Origin: Adineta steineri
Taxonomy: Eukaryota; Rotifera; Eurotatoria; Adinetida; Adinetidae
DNA: 64,000 nt
Direction of reading: 5' to 3'
Assembly: GCA_905250115.1 (NCBI GenBank)
Contig: CAJNOI010000003.1
Coordinates: 1,056,523 to 1,120,522 of the forward strand
The position numbers and the translations under genes were made by a program. Shown here one piece after another: positions 25,283-38,034 of the stretch. How positions within the stretch are numbered: the stretch's first letter is position 1; each line of letters opens with the position of its first letter. The notes beneath the pieces are model-generated. The model saw nothing but the letters and a program-made list of their open reading frames with translations. It was not told the DNA's origin and did no database searches.

Positions 25283-28190
25283 ATGACAAATCAAACTGTC
25301 GCGAACTTCCATACGTTACCGGTAGAACTTGTCTACCGAATTCTAGATCATCAATCGGATATTACAATGCTATGTTCAATGACCAATGTATGTGAACGAT
25401 TCAACATGATCTTAAACAGTTATCATCGATATCAGGTAAACTTTTTTCTATCATGATAGTCGAATTTTTGTTTATTGACTCACAAATTATTTTTTATTTC
25501 TACCGTCTCTATACAAATAGAATGACTTCAATAAGATGCATATAAATAAACTATTTGTTTACTAAACTAATTTATCATTTATTAATCTCTTTCGAAAACT
25601 CTTTTTCTGTATTACGACAATTTAAAAATAATGTCCTGATAATTAGAAAAAAATAGTTTCTTTTTTATCGTCTTAGTAACATCCAAACACTTTTTTATTA
25701 CTATTTCGATAATAGAAATAAGATTCTGAGAGAAATTAACAATCTATAAGCTAGCTAGTTTATCTTGTTATAAACTAACAGACGATACATGACTTCAAAT
25801 TGTTATGCGGAGCACCAATTAGCACACTATTATTTATACCCTAGTACTTTCTCCTTCTTTCGCAAAAAGGTCTAAGAATTAAAACAACTGATAGATAAAA
25901 AATCTCTACCAGACGCAACCCTTTCTAACTTCTTTTTAACTCAGCTTTTTACCTATCACTCTTGAGCATTCCACACAATCAAAATTCAAACAAGTATTCA
26001 GACTTATATCTATGTACTCTCCACTGCAGCCTTACCAACCCTTATTTCATTTATCTAAACACTAATAGCAACAGTGAACTATTCTGTTTCTTCAACTATA
26101 CCATGCCATTACTTCCACTATTTCATCTAGACACTCACCATACTAAATCTCCAACGGAATAAAGTTAAAGATGTTGGGGCACAACATTTGGCTAACGGAT
26201 TAGCACACAACACAGTAGCTTTCATTTTCTCTTCATCTATATCATGTCTTTACTTACGCGTTTTATCTAGACACTCACCACACTAAATCTCCAATGGAAT
26301 TGCATTGGAGATGTTGGAGCACGACATTTGGCTAAAGGACTACGACACAACACAGTAATTGCCGTTCTCTCTTGATCTAGATCATGTCTTTACTTATACT
26401 TTTTATTTAGACACTCACCACACTGAATCTTTCAGGCAATGAAATTGGATGTGTTGGAGCAGAACATTTAGCTCATGGATTACAAGACAATACAGTAATT
26501 GTCATTCTCTCTTTACCTGTATTATGCCTTTATTTCCACTTTTTGATCTAGTCACTCACCACACTGAATCTTTCGCACAATGGAATTGGAGTTGTTGGAA
26601 CACAACATTTAGCTAATGGACTACGAAACAGCACAGTAAGTGTCTTTCCGTCAGTATCTGGATCTTGTCTTTACTTACACTTTTTGTCTAGACACTCACC
26701 ACACTGGATCTTTCGCGCAATGGAATTCGAGGTGTTGGAGCAGAACATTTATCTCATGGATTACAACACAACACAGTAGTTGCCATTCTCTCTTTATCTG
26801 TATCATGCCTTTATTTCCACTTTTTGATCTAGTCACTCACCACACTAGATCTCAATTCCAATGAAATGGGAGATGTTGGAGCAGAACATTTAGCTAATGG
26901 GCTACGATACAACACAGTAGGTGTCTTTCTGTCAGTATCTGGATCTTGTCTTTACTTACACTTTTTCTACTAGACACTCACCACACTGAATCTTTCAGGC
27001 AATGGAATTAGAGGTGTTGGAGCAGAACACATAGCTAATGGACTACGATACAACACAGTAACTATCTTTCTGTCTGTATCTAGATGATGTCTTTACTTAC
27101 ACTTTTTGTCTAGACACTCACCACATTGATTCTTTTGCACAATGGAATTGGAGTTGTTGGAGTACAACATTTGGCTAATGGACTACGAAACAACACAGTA
27201 ATTGCCATTCTGTCTTGATCTATATGATGCCTACACCCACACTTTTTATCTAGACACTCACCACACTGAATCTTTCGCACAACGGAATTGGATGTGTTGA
27301 AGCAGAACATTTAGCTCATGGATTACAAGACAATACAGTAATTGCCATTCTCTCTTTACCTGTATCATGTCTTTACTACCACTTTTTCATCTAGACACTC
27401 ACCACACTGAATCTTTCGCACAATGGAATTGGAGATGTTGGAGCAGAACATTTAGCTAATGGGCTACGACACAACAAAGTAATTGCCATTCTGTCTTGAT
27501 CTATATAATACCTACACTTACACTTTTTATCTAGAGACTCACCACAATGAATCTTTCGCACAATGAAATTGGAGGTGTTGGAGCACAACATTTGGCTGAT
27601 GGATTACAACACAACACAGTAACTGGCTTTACTTAGATGATGTCTTTACTTATACTTTTTCATCTAGACACTCACCAGACTAGATCTCGATTCCAATGTA
27701 ATTGGAGATGTTGGAGCACAACATTTGGCTGATGGATTACAACATAACACAGTAATTGGCTTTACTTAGGTGATGTCTTTACTTACACTTTTTCATCTAG
27801 ACACTCACCACACTGGATCTCCAATGGAATCGCATTAGAGATGTCGGCGCTCAACATTTGGCTGATGGACTGCGACACAACAAAGTAGTTGCCATTCTCT
27901 CTTGATCTAGATCATTCCTCTACTTACAATTTTTCATCTAGACACTCACCACACTGGATCTTTCGCACAATGAAATTGGAGGTGTTGGAGCACAACATTT
28001 GGCTGATGGATTACAACCCAACACAGTAAGTGTCTTTCTGTCTGTATCTAGATCATGTCTTTGCTTACACTTTTTCTTCTAGACACTCACCGCAGTACAT
28101 CTCGGTAGCAATGGAATCGGAGCTGAAGTAAATCACATAATATCTACATTTATGGAACGCAATAGAACTGGAGGACAATCGCGATCGTGA
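25283..28190 (+). CDS. F-box plus ribonuclease-inhibitor-type LRR protein with duplicated LRR exons
   Basis: Proposed model, 478 aa. Exon 25283..25435 (51 codons) encodes an F-box-like N-terminus (FHTLPVELVYRILDHQ, then MLCSMTNVCERFNMIL). Fourteen exons of exactly 84 nt follow, starting at 26131, 26271, 26411, 26552, 26692, 26833, 26974, 27114, 27254, 27395, 27535, 27668, 27801 and 27942. A last exon, 28083..28190, ends at TGA. Every exon is phase 0-0 and encodes one 28-residue RI-type LRR close to TLTTLNLSHNGIGGVGAQHL plus ADGLQHNT. All 14 repeat exons are open. F-box proteins usually deliver substrates to SCF ubiquitin ligases, with the LRRs as the recognition surface. The 695-nt gap between the F-box exon and the first LRR exon is long and holds what looks like an eroded unit just before 26131, so another exon may be missing. 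The link to the F-box exon is inference; the array is directly visible. Possible poly(A) signals at about 28286. Confidence 0.8.
26131..28082 (+). repeat. tandem array of 14 exon+intron units (~140 bp each)
   Basis: Each unit is an 84-bp LRR exon plus a homologous intron of 49-57 bp ending in a TTTTT-N-ATCTAG-type acceptor and starting GTA. Intron lengths in order: 56, 56, 57, 56, 57, 57, 56, 56, 57, 56, 49, 49, 57, 57. Two intron subtypes recur, one beginning like ATTGCCATTCT and one like GTGTCTTTCTGTC. The two 49-bp introns (27619-27667 and 27752-27800) are near-identical and mark a recent local duplication. Confidence 0.93.
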
Positions 28191-30520
28191 ATCAAAATAT
28201 TGGATATATTCCGATGACGAACAAATAGCGAATGATGATAATGATGTTGCGTTTATTTTTATTGTATTATAATACTCGGAAAAACAATAAATAAAAGTGC
28301 TGATTTTTAAACCTAGAGTGTATTCTGATGATAATTTTGCTTAGATTTTTGGGTATGTGGTGAGGTGATGATGTATTAAAAAAGATAAACATCGTTTTTC
28401 AGAAATATTTGTCACTCTGTAATAGGTCCAAAACTGGTCTGTGGATGTGTAAGCAATAGTAAAATTCGAGAGACTTATTTTCAGTTAGAATGAGTCATGA
28501 GAGATTCTATAGGATAGTAGCATACTTCTGAAAGATCCTCGGGGATGACTTTGAATAAGAAAAGATTCCTTTTGTTAACCCTTGGAGTACCAGGCCTTTT
28601 TTTCGAGTTTTAAGGGCATCTAACACTTTCTGCGTACTCATCCCATACGGTGTTTTAAAATCTTCGAGAGAATAAAATATCCTTATTGTGTGAAAATTTG
28701 ACGGTGTGGGGTCAAAAATGACCCCTCTTGGTACTCCAAGGGTTAATAGTAACACCCCAAGAAGTTGTTTTGAGGAATGCTGTAGCAGAATTCTGTCTGA
28801 TGATAGTGGGCTGAAAAGGTTGTTGTGGGATATTGCTGAACTGTAAAGTGTGTAATATCGAATAGTCTGGAGGAAGAAAAAGTTTTTATTTGATAGTACT
28901 GAAGTTAAAAAGCTTTTATATTGAATATTGCTGAACCATGTATGGTTTTTGTTGTTTTGCAGAATTCCTCATGATTTTTTAGATGAATAGTTGAATCATC
29001 AAGAATTTATTCATAGAATAAAAGATTCAGTATGGAACTATATTATAATAATGAAAACTCTTTTCTCGGAATAGTTTTGTTTATGGTTAAAAGCACCATC
29101 GCATTTAGTTATGTTATTTCATCATGCCTAACTAAATAATATTCTTTTTATGTCAGATTGAACTGTATTTCTTCTATGATTAAAAGAAGACCCATTTGTT
29201 GTTAGTCATGTCCAACGATATAAATTTTCTGATTTGAAGTCTCATATAGCTTCTTTCTCTTTTGATAATTTCGATTGTTTGCTGATGACTAATAATTAAA
29301 TAAGATTTAGAAGTGTTTACCACTACATTCGTGAGGCATTACTTCTACTAGAACAGTGTCTTCTTAACGATAACTAAAAGCACTCCATGTTGCTACTGCA
29401 TTAAGTCAAATCGATATCCTCAGATTTTTTGCGGTCTCAGAAAAAATCTGTAACAAATTTAGAACCAATCATTACAAAATAGTGTCATGAAGAATATATT
29501 GTTAACATTAAACCTACTTTCACTTACATTCTGACTCTTAGGCTGTCGAGATAGAATAGTTATTTTCAAGCTTGAGGGTGAGTGTGTGAGACTGAGTGAA
29601 ATGGCATTTAACTTTTACTTTTTCTTTTCATTTTAATTATAACGAAATGTGAAAAAAAACAATATCGAACCTCGCACCATATTTCGTAGAAATAAACAAA
29701 CTAGAAAAGCTTTAATAAGTGCATTTTTTCATTGTAAAAAAAGAGTAGATAACAATCGATTTTCTGATACAATTTATCGATTGTGCATTTTTTTTGCCAT
29801 ATACTTATCTTTCATTTCATTTTTAGACACTTCTATAATGAACATTGTAGAAATTGATGTACAACACGCAGTTCTCTTTTACCAACTTTATTTGTCTAGC
29901 TAGCAGAGTAACGATCATAATGTTTTTTTTCATTCGTTTGTTTTAATTCTACCGTTTAACGTTTTTATACAGCATTACGTAGTATTTCATATGTTGTTGT
30001 TAGGTGGATACAAAAATTCAAAAGAACGAGAAATAACAACTAATTTAAATAGTTTTCTCTGTGTTTCATATATTTGACCATAGAAATCAAGGAGTAGATG
30101 TGTTTTGTACTTGAACAGCATTATACTGTCTGTGATAATATAATTATTTCCAACTTTTGAGTCTTCAACAACATGAAACATGAGAACAGAAAGAAAAAAA
30201 ATTCTTTGGTGATTTTTGTTTTCGTCGTCGAAATAGTCAGGCAAACTGTTTGATGGGATTATTTTAGTGACTGACAGTCATAAAAATACTTAACCACTCC
30301 TTTTTTCGCTTTCTATTTATTACTACGGATGTCTGTGTTAATTTCGGTTGTTTTTCATAAAAATATATACAGTTGTTAATAAAAAAGGCATTGTTGTCCA
30401 ATTAACAAATAGAAGAAAAAATCTCAATAGAAAATAGGGACACTATAAGGTGAGCTACTTTGATGATCCTTTCATTCACAAAATTTAGTTAAGTAAATCA
30501 CATACAAAACATTAAAAGTA
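28191..30520. other. intergenic, holds one MITE
   Basis: Apart from the element at 28579-28742 I see no gene. An open frame at 29649-29903 has no start context, partner exon or family resemblance. Confidence 0.5.
28579..28742. mobile_element. piggyBac-type MITE with perfect TTAA duplication, family C
   Basis: 164 bp flanked by TTAA on both sides (28575-28578 and 28743-28746). It has a perfect 14-bp terminal inverted repeat: CCCTTGGAGTACCA on the left and its reverse complement TGGTACTCCAAGGG on the right, apart from one-base drift just inside. CCC/GGG termini and TTAA targets are the piggyBac hallmark. Non-coding. Confidence 0.85.
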
Positions 30521-32239
30521 ATGGGAAATCTAATATCAGCAGCTGCTACTACATTCAGTTATGCAAAAACAACTGAGCTAACATCTGATCTCTCCAAAAG
30601 TGCTGCTGCAAATCGACGTATGGACATGCAAAGAATGCAAAATGTCCTCCTGATTTGGTTGGACAGCAATATTAATGATAATCATGCGGATTGTAATAAT
30701 ACAATGCAACAATTGACACGTATTGTTAACAACGTCAACACGTTTACAGATAGTGAAGAATGTGTTGAATTTATTCAAACTATCACCGACAACAAAGCAT
30801 GTATGATTATTTCTGGTTCACTTGGGCAACATATTGTGCCTCATGTACATAATATGTCTCAAGTGGACACCATTTTTATCTTTTGTAAAAACCAAGAATG
30901 GCATAAGCAATGGGCCAAAGAATGGCCTAAAATCAAAGGAGTCTTCACAGATATAACATCAGTCTGTGAAGCACTAAAACAAGCTGCTCACCAATGTGAG
31001 CAAAATGCCATTCCGATTAGTTTTATGGCATCAAACAAAAAGTTGGATCAATTAGATCCATCATTTATGTATACTCAGATCTTGAAAGAGATCCTATTAA
31101 CAATCAATTTCGAAGACAAACATATTAAAGAATTTATTATTTATTGTCGTGAAAAATTTGCTGATGAAAATGAACTAAAAAATGTTGATGAATTACAAAT
31201 AACATACAAAAGTAAGATACCCATATGGTGGTATACATGGGATGCATTTTTATATCGTATGCTCAATAAAGCATTACGATCAATGAATGTCGATGTTATT
31301 GTTCGAATGGGTTTCTTTATTAATGATCTACAACGTGATATTCAGCGACTACATTCGGAACAATTTAATAATGATCAGTCAGGCAAAACATTTACAGTTT
31401 ACCGTGGACAAGGTCTTTCAAAAGAAGATTTCACCGAAATGACAAATACTAAAGGTGGACTTCTTTCATTTAATAATTTCTTGTCAACTAGTAGAAATCG
31501 TAATGTGTCTCTGAAGTTTGCCCAACAAGCTGCTACAAATCCTGATCTTGTTGGAATTCTATTTGTTATATCAATTACTCCTACTCATTCAACAGCTCCA
31601 TTTGCTTCTGTTACGGATCTTAGTTGTTTTCGTACGGAAGACGAAGTTCTCTTTTCTATGCATACCATTTTTCGTATTGGAGATATTAAACTAATAGGTC
31701 GAAATAGTCATCTCTACAAAGTGAATTTAACATTGACCAGTGACAGCGATCAAGATCTTCGTAATCTTACTCAGCGTATTCGACAGGAGACTTTTCCAGA
31801 TGAAGAAGGATGGTACAGATTGGGATTATTACTGATTAAAATGGGTCAATTTACTAAAGCTCAAGAAATTTATCAAGTTTTACTTTATCAAGCAAAAAAT
31901 GAGAGTGACAAGGCATCTATTTATCATCAACTAGGTTTGATCAAATATAATCAAGGAGAATATCAAGAAGCACTTATATTTAATAAAAAATCACTTGCCA
32001 TTGAACAACAATCACTTCCATTCGATCATCCTGATTTGGCATCATCCTGTAACAACATTGGTAATGTGTATGAAAGCATGGGTGAATATCAAAAGGCACT
32101 TTCATCTCATGAAAAAGCTCGTGTAATTCGACAACAATCACTTCCTTCTAACCACCCTGACTTAGCTTCTTCCTATGGCAACATCGGTAATGCATACGTC
32201 AAGATGGGTGATTATCCAAAAGCACTTTCTTATTATTAG
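30521..32239 (+). CDS. ADP-ribosyltransferase (ART) plus TPR protein, truncated by a stop
   Basis: An intronless 572-codon frame. The N-terminus MGNLIS fits an N-myristoylation site. Residues about 40-200 form an alpha/beta region of unknown family (VLLIWLDSNI, CMIISGSLGQHIVPHV, VDTIFIFC). About 230-400 is an arginine-specific ART domain with the R-S-E triad: R295 in VYRGQG, FLSTS at 320-324, and the E-x-E motif E373-D374-E375 in RTEDEVLF. ARTs transfer ADP-ribose from NAD+ to proteins. From about 425 on there are kinesin-light-chain-like TPRs (GNVYESMGEYQKALSSHEKA and GNAYVKMGDYPKALSYY). Codon 573 is TAG, where sister repeats have Glu. The same frame then stays open for another 73 codons of TPR. 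The gene may be a recent pseudogene or make a slightly shortened protein with all ART residues intact. ART-TPR genes are numerous in bdelloids. Confidence 0.88.
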   Translation: MGNLISAAATTFSYAKTTELTSDLSKSAAANRRMDMQRMQNVLLIWLDSNINDNHADCNNTMQQLTRIVNNVNTFTDSEECVEFIQTITDNKACMIISGSLGQHIVPHVHNMSQVDTIFIFCKNQEWHKQWAKEWPKIKGVFTDITSVCEALKQAAHQCEQNAIPISFMASNKKLDQLDPSFMYTQILKEILLTINFEDKHIKEFIIYCREKFADENELKNVDELQITYKSKIPIWWYTWDAFLYRMLNKALRSMNVDVIVRMGFFINDLQRDIQRLHSEQFNNDQSGKTFTVYRGQGLSKEDFTEMTNTKGGLLSFNNFLSTSRNRNVSLKFAQQAATNPDLVGILFVISITPTHSTAPFASVTDLSCFRTEDEVLFSMHTIFRIGDIKLIGRNSHLYKVNLTLTSDSDQDLRNLTQRIRQETFPDEEGWYRLGLLLIKMGQFTKAQEIYQVLLYQAKNESDKASIYHQLGLIKYNQGEYQEALIFNKKSLAIEQQSLPFDHPDLASSCNNIGNVYESMGEYQKALSSHEKARVIRQQSLPSNHPDLASSYGNIGNAYVKMGDYPKALSYY

Positions 32240-32461
32240 AAAACCCTTGCAATTCAACAACAATCACTTCATTCAAATCATCCTGATTTGGGTGCTTCCT
32301 ATAACAACATCGGTTTGGTATATGAGAATATGGACAACTATTTAAGAGCTCATTCGTTTTATGAACGTGCTGTACAAATTGGACAACAGTCATTACCAAC
32401 AAATCACCCCGATTTTCAAAAATGGACAAGAAATTTCGAACGTATAAAAAAGAAATTATAG
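32240..32461 (+). pseudogene. in-frame TPR continuation after the stop
   Basis: Directly after the TAG at 32237-32239 the same frame reads KTLAIQQQSLHSNHPDLG, then NNIGLVYENMDNYLRAHSFY and a Lys-rich end, stopping at TAG 32459-32461. This is one and a half further TPR units, matching the upstream repeats in register. A single base change probably cut them off. Read-through or a sequencing error are alternatives. Confidence 0.8.
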
Positions 32462-35400
32462 CGACTTTCTGTATTTTTTTTAAGTAAAATAAAACTTACG
32501 AAAACGAAAATGTGTTTATTGAAACTCTCTTCTTACTAAGAACGCAATATGAGCGAGAAGAGAAAACTTATTTTATCAATAGAATAAGTTATTGTTCCCG
32601 TTCCAAAATTAAAGAATAGCTCATACTATTTATAAATTCACCCATACTAAATGAATAAAATATCTATATATACATATTTTATATTCGATCAATTAACCAA
32701 CGCAGAGAGTAACGATATCTATCAGATAGATATTAAATTATTTCTACTTACAGTAATGATATGATCTTTTCTTTGCAGAAAACGTACTATTATAACAAAA
32801 CGAATTAGTACTGCGGGGATGACTACATTAATCATCATACTATTACTTTTGAATTTCATTAGCATTATCCTATCATCAAACTTGATTCTTACGTGTTTGA
32901 GTATGTATGCATAAAACAGAAATTCCACAGAAAGAAAAATATACAGTGGAAAAACTTTTCTTAACAGTATAAATACTTTCGAAATTGTACGAAGTGCGTG
33001 TAAGGCGACTTTTTGTGTTTTTGCATAAATGTAGTACATTTACTACATACATTTTATTCATATACGTAAAATGCCAGCTTTTTCTGCACAAAATTAAGAA
33101 TGACTTAGTTCTTGAACAATATCAGGTGATGTGTTTCATTATTCAAAAGATCCACTAAGAAAATCTACTACAATGTAAATTCTGTTAGTTTTATTTAAAT
33201 ATATGTACATTATATATTCAATCCCTGTTCTCTCTCATTTTTCTTGCTTACTCTATTATATCACATATACGTACAAGACTAGAGATATGCAGCATAAAAC
33301 GAATCTTATTAAAAATGTTATCCATTTTACCATATTATAATGAAATTAAGAGAACTTTTCTTTATTTTTAAATACAACATCGATAAGTATTAGTAATATC
33401 TACATATTAACAATCAATGATATCATGACTTCGTTCTCGATGTCAATTTTAACAAATTCAATATTTAAAATAAGATTCATGCTGCCATAATTTACTATAG
33501 AATCTGATATAAGCTAATTTTTTATATCTAAACTGATATTTGATCTCTGTTGATGATCTTAATTAACAGCACAATAATGAAAATTTTGAAAATTAATCGA
33601 TTTTCCTAACTAACAAGTTTCTAGTGGTGATATTTGTTGATCAAATATCTTAATGTCGGTAATGATACGTATATGTATATCACTATCGTTGGCATTCTAA
33701 AAGTCTATATAAATGTACTTGTTGGATATGGTAATAAAAGTATTAGGATACCATTATTTTTTTATACGAATTATGATTTTTAATCGATAGTTGTTCATGG
33801 CTTCAATAATGATAGTCAATTGATTGTTACTACTATCGTTATCTTAAATGAAACTGTCACTGTTCTTCTAAACATATGCTAGTGTGACTATAGGTGTACA
33901 TTATATTGAATCTTGATAATTTCCATAGAAGTTAGTTGTACAACTTTTAATCTAAATAAAAAATAAACACATTTTTCGTTGTATTTTCTCTTCTGATTTT
34001 CATCAATTTAATACACTGCAAAACGACAAACATATTTTATCGGAGATATAGTGAATTTTCGATTTTTCTCTTGGTTTATTATTATTTATGCTTTGAATAT
34101 TGCATACACTTGCAATCTTATTTCAATACAGTTTTTTGATACTCTATTGATGCGACAAAATACATTGATTATGTTTTAATAATTTTCTTTTGAAATACTT
34201 TATTTCGTAGAAGAAACTTGACTTGAATTACTTTCTATGAATTTTTATATTATGATCAATATAACAGTTGAAGAGCATATTATTTATTTGAAATAAAAAA
34301 GAAATGATCATTTTTATACTCGTTTCATATTTTTAATTAGTTTTAAATGAATAAATGATTTTCGTCTCGACATATTAAACCGTGAATAGTAATATGATCT
34401 TTCTAATTTTGATGTATTTAAAACAAATGAAACTCAAACATATTTTCATGCAAGTTACTCATTTATTCTACCAAGGTTGTCGATTCATCATGAACATATG
34501 TACACGTCCATCAATTTCATGTCGAACATCATATAAATTGGTTTAAAATAGACAATAACATTCTTTTTGATTTAATAAATATATTACTATACTCTTTAAA
34601 CTTATATATATATCTGTGTATTTGTTAGATGATTATTATTTTTTTTAATATTCAAAAACAAGAAAAAAGGATATTGAGGAAACGATGCACGTATTAAAAC
34701 GTGCTATTTTTTATGATATGCCTCATTGCAAGTCTATCGAACAATATAGGAAAAAAGAGAGTAAAAGGGAATGGAAGAAACAAAAATGCGCAACCTTCTC
34801 TCGTACAATTGAGTTATCTTATCCAAATAACAATTTAGATAATAAGAGTATGGCCGCCGTGCCAGTCAGTCAGTCAGTCAGTCGGTTGCACACTCTTATT
34901 CGGTATGTATTCAAATACTAAAATAAAAGACACTAAGAAATATATCTGTCCAACTAGTCTGAACATACAATTGTACCATCCATCCAGGTTTATTTTTCTT
35001 TACACCTATAACTGAACTGTTCTGACCTTGATATCTATATTAGTTCGATCATCTGGCTTGGTAAAAAGAAAAAGAAAAAATAACTGATGATAGATATCCA
35101 ATTTCAATCTATTTCAGTCCAGGCACATATTAATACATGTGCATGATATTCATTGGCAAAACACCTCGACGAGAAAAAAAAGCGATGAGCTATGATCAGA
35201 CACAAAGACGATGTCAGTGGACTGTCTACTATTATAATCGGTGAGTAGTTCGTGTAATGGACCATTTCATTGTTCATAGATGCTTTATTTTTTTTTGATT
35301 ATAACAGTTTCTTTTTTTTTTGGATGTTTTGTTTATACATTCTTTTCGACATGAGAATCAATCGATCATCATCGACAAATTTATAACACAATGCTTTAGT

Positions 35401-37412
35401 TAGAAAGATTATTGATCGTCCATAAATAGTTAAGAGAGGAGAAGAAGAAGAAGAGAGAGAAAAAAAACGAATAAGAACCGGTGTGTTACTTTGTGTATAT
35501 GTTTAAGCTCTCCTTCGTTATCTCTCTTGCTTTATTTACTCTACTCTTGACTGGTTGTGCACTCTTTTCAATATTTGCTCTTCGTTGTGACTTCATAAAA
35601 AGCAAGTCAAAGTACGCATCTAAAAAGAGAAGAGCGCGCACACATACGAGAAGAGAGAGAGAGAGAGAAAGACAGAGGTATGTGTCGTTTCTATTTGCTC
35701 TTACTGATAACAGCAAAAAAAAGCAATGGGTTTTTTTTTATGCTATACACATTTTTCTTTTCTTTTATGTAAAAAAAAAGAAGAAGAAGAAGAAGTAATA
35801 ATCATTGGTTATTTGGTAGTATTTAGTCGCATGCAGCAAATAAAGTTTTTTTTATACATAAATGTACATTTTTTTACTATATTTCAAATGACGGAGACAA
35901 ACGAGGTCAGTAGAGATAACATATTGACCTAGCTGCTGTAGCTAGAAAAAAAGAAATTGGCCATAAATTTCAACTTGAATTGATTTATAAATAAGAGAGT
36001 AATTGAAAGACTAAGAAGAACAATCAATACTTTAATGTGTACACTTTTTTTTTCTTCGGCAAGTATGTTGATTTTTTAAATCCGATCCTTCGCACCTCAT
36101 CATCTCGTAAGAAGAGGCAATACGAGAGAGAGTATGTATATATGTGTATGAGAGATAGAGAGAAAAAAGGCAATTTCCATTGTCATTAAACCATAAAATC
36201 ATGATCATCCATCACGGATTTAGTTACATTCACACGCGTATGTAGACAAATGCACCTGTCGAGCTGTTTTCGAGAGTCAACCTCCTTGAAAATCTAATTT
36301 TAACAAAGCAAAAAAAAAGAAAAAAAAAGAAGACTTTCATAGAGAGAGAAAGCACACACACATATATATAGAACACGCCGTGCATGTGCGCATATTTCAC
36401 TTCCAAACAATTATAAGTGGTGGCTATATGGGCGCTGACTTATTTGAAAGAAGCGCTTATGTTTGTGAGTAGAGAGCGAAAAAAAGAAGAGAAGAGCAAC
36501 GTCGACGATGACGGCAACAAGCAGCAGTTGGAGAATACGAAGAAGAAGAAGAGAGAAGAAAGGAGAGGAACGGAGAGAAAAATCATACTTTGCCGCCCCA
36601 CTCCGAGTTTTTATTTAACTTGAACGCACACAACACTACTACACACATATAAGCACTTGAGAAAAAATTTTTTTTTTAGCCAATACGCGTCGAGTAAACG
36701 AAGATCATCATTTCTAAAAAGGTAACATATATAAAATGATTAGTATCCGTAACAGATAAGCGTAGCTGAGAAGAAAAGTCGAAATCAAAAATCATAAAGA
36801 GTTAAATCTATTTGTTGCATGTTCTCACCTCTATCATGATTGCCGTACGTCTTGTCTGCTGCTGCTCTTTTTGAAAGTGAATGTGAGTGAAATGCAGCTC
36901 TATCTTTTTTTCTCTCCCTCGTTGTGATGAGTGTCGTTTTACAACCACAGACAAGCGATAATTTTTATCAAAGTTTTGTAGCCCCCGCTTGGAATGGGAG
37001 CAGCAGACGCAGGAAGAGTGAAATAAAGAAAAATCGTCGAAAGAACGAGAGAGAAACAAGGGTCTTATCAAAAGAGAGCTTATCATTCAACACGAACATG
37101 ATCATTATTAACATAAAAGAAAACATTTCTATTCAATGTCTATACTAAATTTAACTCAAACAACTAAGTTTTTAGAAAAACCTATCGAACATGTTTCTTT
37201 CTTTTCTTTCGTTAAATGGTAAGTCTCTTTAGACCAATTAGAAAAAAAATGTCACCACAGCCAATGACATTTCAGAAGAAAAGAGAAGAAGAAGAAGAAG
37301 AAGAATAGGGAAGAGAAAAAAAAACGACAAACATAAGAAGACGTTTTTTTTTTTAAGGATAATCGTTCCTATTCTTACTTGTTATCTTTAGTGACATCGT
37401 CGTTATATCAAC
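32462..37412. other. 5-kb intergenic region
   Basis: No gene recognised. From about 34700 the DNA becomes rich in GA tracts, poly-A/T and CA repeats (for example 35440-35470, 35650-35680, 36120-36170, 37270-37320), probably 5' flank or UTR of the first GATA gene. The open frames are low-complexity (Lys/Arg/Glu- or Phe-rich). Confidence 0.5.
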
Positions 37413-38003
37413 ATGTCATCTGTTTGGGCACCTATTGATGGAAAAACATTGTCTAATTCAAATGTTAAAAATGAAAATGGAGATGATGAAGAAAATAGTA
37501 GTCTTTCACATGCAAGTGGTACAACATCATCTTCAATAAATAGTCGAACGTCGCCAAGAAATTCTTCACTACAAAATGAACAACAACAGCAAGTAACAAT
37601 TCATTCGGAACAACCGTCATCGACAACACCAACAACAGTAACAAATATAAATACTGTTTCTTCAAATGATTTACAACAAGAACAGTATTCATCAACAAAT
37701 GGTAAATTTTCAATAAAAATAAATACAAATAAAATCTTATTTTGTTTTTTTTTGCATTCATTTAAGAATCGTCTTCCTTTAATAATCAATTTCAGCAACA
37801 GGGTCAATTATCTTATGCTGATTCAGTAGCATATTATGGAGATGAGCTAGTTAATGGAGTTGACCATCTTCAACAACATCATCATTCACAAAACTATTCT
37901 CATTTACAACAACGTAAAAATATATCTTATTAAAAAAAATATAATTATTTTTATTTTTATAGAACTTTATTCTCCTCCAACACCAAGTAATCATCTTCAA
38001 CAA

Positions 38004-38034
<31 letters not shown>

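Noticed and set aside
28507..28755. 82-codon minus-strand frame
   Set aside because: It lies across the MITE at 28579-28742 and is explained by it.
35481..35798. 105-codon frame with a hydrophobic start resembling a signal peptide
   Set aside because: After the first 40 residues it is GA-repeat translation and a poly-Lys run; no conserved features.
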